A stretch of DNA of 7,901 nucleotides from Spirochaetaceae bacterium (GTDB lineage Bacteria; Spirochaetota; Spirochaetia; UBA9216), in contig JAQQAK010000153.1 of NCBI GenBank assembly GCA_028527945.1, positions 1 to 7,901 of the forward strand, written 5' to 3'. A program made the translations under genes and the position numbers. The notes below the pieces were generated by a model. It did not search any database and had not been told where the DNA came from. It worked only from the letters and a program-made list of their open reading frames with translations. Positions 6,191 to 7,901 of this stretch are shown here, one piece after another (the first letter of the stretch is position 1; each line of letters opens with the position of its first letter).

Positions 6191-6232
6191 AAAAAAAAGA
6201 AACTCTAATTATCAAAATCAGAGTTTCTTTTT
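6191..6232 (-). terminator. Intrinsic terminator overlapping the end of tetR
   Basis: A perfect 13-bp inverted repeat, AAAAAGAAACTCT (6194-6206) and AGAGTTTCTTTTT (6220-6232), with a 13-nt loop. In the minus-strand transcript it leads into a run of eight U (6198-6191). The 5' arm and loop encode the last codons of the TetR protein, and the stop TAG (6207-6205) lies at the start of the 3' arm. Confidence 0.9.
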
Positions 6233-6780
6233 AACACCTTGCTTATATGCTGGGCAAGCTCTCCAAAAGGACAATCTATCTTTTCCTGAAACCAGGCTTG
6301 ATAGAGACTGACTATCCCTCCGGCAAACAAATGCGCTCCCATCGTTGCCTCACGAGATCCCCGAAGAGATTCAGGAAGGCTAGGGTCCGCAAAAATATGT
6401 TCAATAATCATATCTTTTAGTTTAGACAAAAAGATTTCTGCCCCATTCATATTTATGAGTTTTCCATAAAATTCGAGATCTTTCTCAAAATAGGTTGATA
6501 TTTTATTAAGAAGAAAGAAAGGGTCTTTAAAAAAACTTTGATATTCAAATTCATTGATAAACTCATTCATTTTATCAATCAATTCACCTTCTATTTGTTC
6601 AAGAACCTGCCTTGGGTAATCATAATGTGTGTAAAAGGTTCCACGGTTAAGATCTGCCTTTTTTACAATATCCGTTATCGTTATTTTATCGAGTTCTTTT
6701 TCTTGCATAAGCTCAATATAAGCATCACGTATCATCTTTCTGGACCTTATAGAACTTTTATACTCGCTTTTTTGTTTCAT
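6205..6780 (-). CDS. TetR/AcrR-family transcriptional repressor
   Basis: A 191-residue regulator of usual TetR length. The N-terminal domain has helix 1 at about residues 12-28 and the helix-turn-helix at 33-53 (ITITDIVKKADLNRGTFYTHY), with the family's G-T-F-Y-x-H-Y signature. The remaining 130 residues are the ligand-binding and dimerisation domain, which is not specific enough to name a ligand. AAGGA lies 6 nt before the ATG. The gene follows the TolC-family gene on the same strand after an 86-bp gap, so it probably controls efflux genes including that channel, plus itself. A 31-bp palindrome overlaps its ribosome-binding site and start codon and is the likely operator. Its transcript ends at a terminator built into its last codons. 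It might instead control unlinked genes. Confidence 0.93.
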   Translation of the reverse strand: MKQKSEYKSSIRSRKMIRDAYIELMQEKELDKITITDIVKKADLNRGTFYTHYDYPRQVLEQIEGELIDKMNEFINEFEYQSFFKDPFFLLNKISTYFEKDLEFYGKLINMNGAEIFLSKLKDMIIEHIFADPSLPESLRGSREATMGAHLFAGGIVSLYQAWFQEKIDCPFGELAQHISKVLKRNSDFDN

Positions 6781-6809
6781 ATCTTATCCTTCTAAAAAGG
6801 ATAAGATAT
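6779..6809. promoter_or_regulatory. 31-bp palindrome, probable TetR autoregulatory operator
   Basis: ATATCTTATCCTT (6779-6791) and AAGGATAAGATAT (6797-6809) are perfect 13-bp arms around a 5-bp spacer. The site begins on the tetR start codon and contains its AAGGA ribosome-binding site. Length, symmetry and position match a TetR-type operator; in a long transcript it would also form a hairpin hiding the ribosome-binding site. Confidence 0.75.
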
Positions 6810-6826
6810 ATTAAAAAAAATCTCAA
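6798..6826 (-). promoter_or_regulatory. Possible tetR promoter overlapping the palindrome
   Basis: On the minus strand: TTGAGA (6826-6821, five of six), 17-bp spacer, TATCCT (6803-6798, four of six). The -10 lies inside the first arm of the palindrome, and the start would be near 6791, so only the second arm would be transcribed and the ribosome-binding site would be free. The -10 match is modest. Confidence 0.4.
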
Positions 6827-6856
6827 CCGGACTCAAATACAGATTTAAAACCAGTT
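6813..6856 (-). terminator. Possible weak terminator after the TolC-family gene
   Basis: In minus-strand RNA, AACTGG (6856-6851) can pair with CCGGTT (6830-6825) through one U-G pair around a 20-nt loop, with eight U residues (6820-6813) four nt later. An alternative AAATCT/AGATTT stem uses part of the same segment. The stem is short and the loop is long, so termination would be partial at best. Confidence 0.35.
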
Positions 6857-6866
6857 ACAAAAAATC

Positions 6867-7901
6867 CTACTCTTCAGCTCTGGCAACACTTTCCAGAGAG
6901 AAATAATTTTTATAAAAATCTATAGTCTCTTTGTATTCATTTATCAAATCAGTGTTAAGATTAATTTTTTCTTGTAAATAATCTTTTTCTGCGCCAGCGC
7001 CTGCGTCAAACTGAGTTTTTCTAAGGGTTATCTGCTCTTTATCATTTTCCTGCTTAAGCCTGTAATACTCTATATTTCTTTTATTGAGTTCAAGTTTAAG
7101 AATTGATTCAGATATAAATTGATCAAGATTATTAAGTCCATCCTGATACTGGAATAAAGCTTTATTAAGCTCTTCCTGGCTTTTGTTAATATCATTCCGA
7201 ACCTTTCCTCCATCAAAAAGAGTACTCTTAAAAGCAAGACTTGAAGTAAAAACAATACCATCTTCACCATACCAGTCCTTCTCAATAAAAGGGAATCTGG
7301 AGCCAGCATAGCCAAGTTCCAAATGGATACCAATGTCTGGCTTAAAATATCCATACCCCTTTTTAATTTTAACCTGAAGCTCGTTTATATCTTTTAAGCA
7401 AGTGAGCATTTGAAGCCCGGGGTTTATTTCTACAGCCTTTTTATAATAATTTTCCTGAGAAGAGACTTCTATTGCATCTATAGGTTTTACAAAACTAAAA
7501 TCAAAATCATCATAATCTATTTTTTTTAACCCTGATAGATGTTGAAGCTCAAGAAAAACCTGGGCCTTTTGCTCGTTCAACTCTGCAACCGCTACATCTA
7601 TTTTTTTTGCGCTTATCTTAGCATTAAGCAAATCAGCGCTTAAGATAAAGCCGTTTTGAAAAGATTCTTCAGCGATAGTTACAAGCCTGTGAGCATGCTC
7701 CTGCTGCTGTGCAAGGCACTCTTCCATTTTGTGAAGATAAAAAAGTGTATGTGAATAAATATTTATTTTTGTCCTTATTTCACTTTTACTCTTTTGGATG
7801 TTGAATTTTTTTGTCTCTGATATGGTTTCATATAAATGAACAGCATTATTTATTTTACCCCACGTAAAAATAGGCTGTTCAATTACAAATTTAAAATCAT
7901 A
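6867..7901 (-). CDS. TolC-family outer-membrane efflux protein (N-terminus beyond window)
   Basis: The last 344 residues of an outer-membrane efflux channel, the exit duct for tripartite pumps or type I secretion. The frame is open to the right edge: an internal ATG at 7727 is not the start, because the 58 codons before it encode typical TolC sequence, including QPIFTWGKI at visible residues 9-17. The second structural repeat has the matching TLFDGGKV at about 227-234, preceded by a strand-like PDIGIHLELGY. Between and after these are long polar, heptad-like helices expected for the periplasmic alpha-barrel. Full-length members have roughly 430-480 residues, so about 100 plus the signal peptide are missing. 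It lies upstream of tetR on the same strand, suggesting a TetR-controlled efflux operon whose inner-membrane and adaptor genes may be outside the window. The transported substrate is unknown. Confidence 0.9.
   Translation of the reverse strand, partial: YDFKFVIEQPIFTWGKINNAVHLYETISETKKFNIQKSKSEIRTKINIYSHTLFYLHKMEECLAQQQEHAHRLVTIAEESFQNGFILSADLLNAKISAKKIDVAVAELNEQKAQVFLELQHLSGLKKIDYDDFDFSFVKPIDAIEVSSQENYYKKAVEINPGLQMLTCLKDINELQVKIKKGYGYFKPDIGIHLELGYAGSRFPFIEKDWYGEDGIVFTSSLAFKSTLFDGGKVRNDINKSQEELNKALFQYQDGLNNLDQFISESILKLELNKRNIEYYRLKQENDKEQITLRKTQFDAGAGAEKDYLQEKINLNTDLINEYKETIDFYKNYFSLESVARAEE

Noticed and set aside
6538..7354. Plus-strand frame 6538-6795 and minus-strand frame 7070-7354
   Set aside because: Both are shadows of tetR and the TolC-family gene; the true genes have recognisable domains.
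7725..7727. ATG as the start of the TolC-family protein
   Set aside because: The frame continues without a stop to the right edge and the extra 58 codons carry family sequence (QPIFTWGKI), so the gene is partial and not short.

Overview
The window looks like an AT-rich, Gram-negative-type bacterial chromosome. Evidence for an outer membrane is a TolC-type efflux channel (right end) and possibly a beta-barrel C-terminus (left end). The style of the paired LacI regulators and the GPH symporter suggests a spirochaete to me, but that is an impression from sequence and not a demonstrated assignment. Shine-Dalgarno sites are mostly clear (AGGAG, AAGGA), and nearly everything is transcribed leftward (minus strand).

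Layout from left to right. (1) 3-257, plus strand: the C-terminal end of an unidentified, possibly membrane-associated protein, cut by the window edge. (2) 263-6010, minus strand: a compact catabolic locus. Read in the direction of transcription it is lacI-type regulator 2 (4985-6010), a Cys-type sulfatase without signal peptide (2897-4690), a GPH/MelB-type sugar:cation symporter (1370-2734), then lacI-type regulator 1 (263-1279). The two regulators are paralogues with identical residues 11-22, including most of the DNA-reading helix. (3) 6205-7901, minus strand: the C-terminal 344 codons of a TolC-family outer-membrane efflux protein followed by a TetR-type repressor gene.

How the genes may work together: the symporter would import a small sulfated sugar or sulfate ester, the cytoplasmic sulfatase would remove the sulfate, and the LacI proteins would repress the locus until the ligand appears. 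The sulfatase has a good promoter (TTGACA-16 bp-TAAAAT) with a LacI-type operator, TGCAACCGTTTACA, lying on its start point. In the right-hand unit, a 31-bp palindrome covers the start and ribosome-binding site of tetR and is the likely TetR operator.

The most unusual content is non-coding. Between sulfatase and symporter lies a 101-nt segment that folds as a three-way junction with a closing stem and has a competing alternative pairing. Between regulator 2 and the sulfatase are two 25-bp REP-like hairpins exactly 100 bp apart whose stems differ by compensatory changes, plus an 18-bp inverted repeat. These are the best candidates for something undescribed. No IS element, CRISPR array, tRNA or rRNA was seen.
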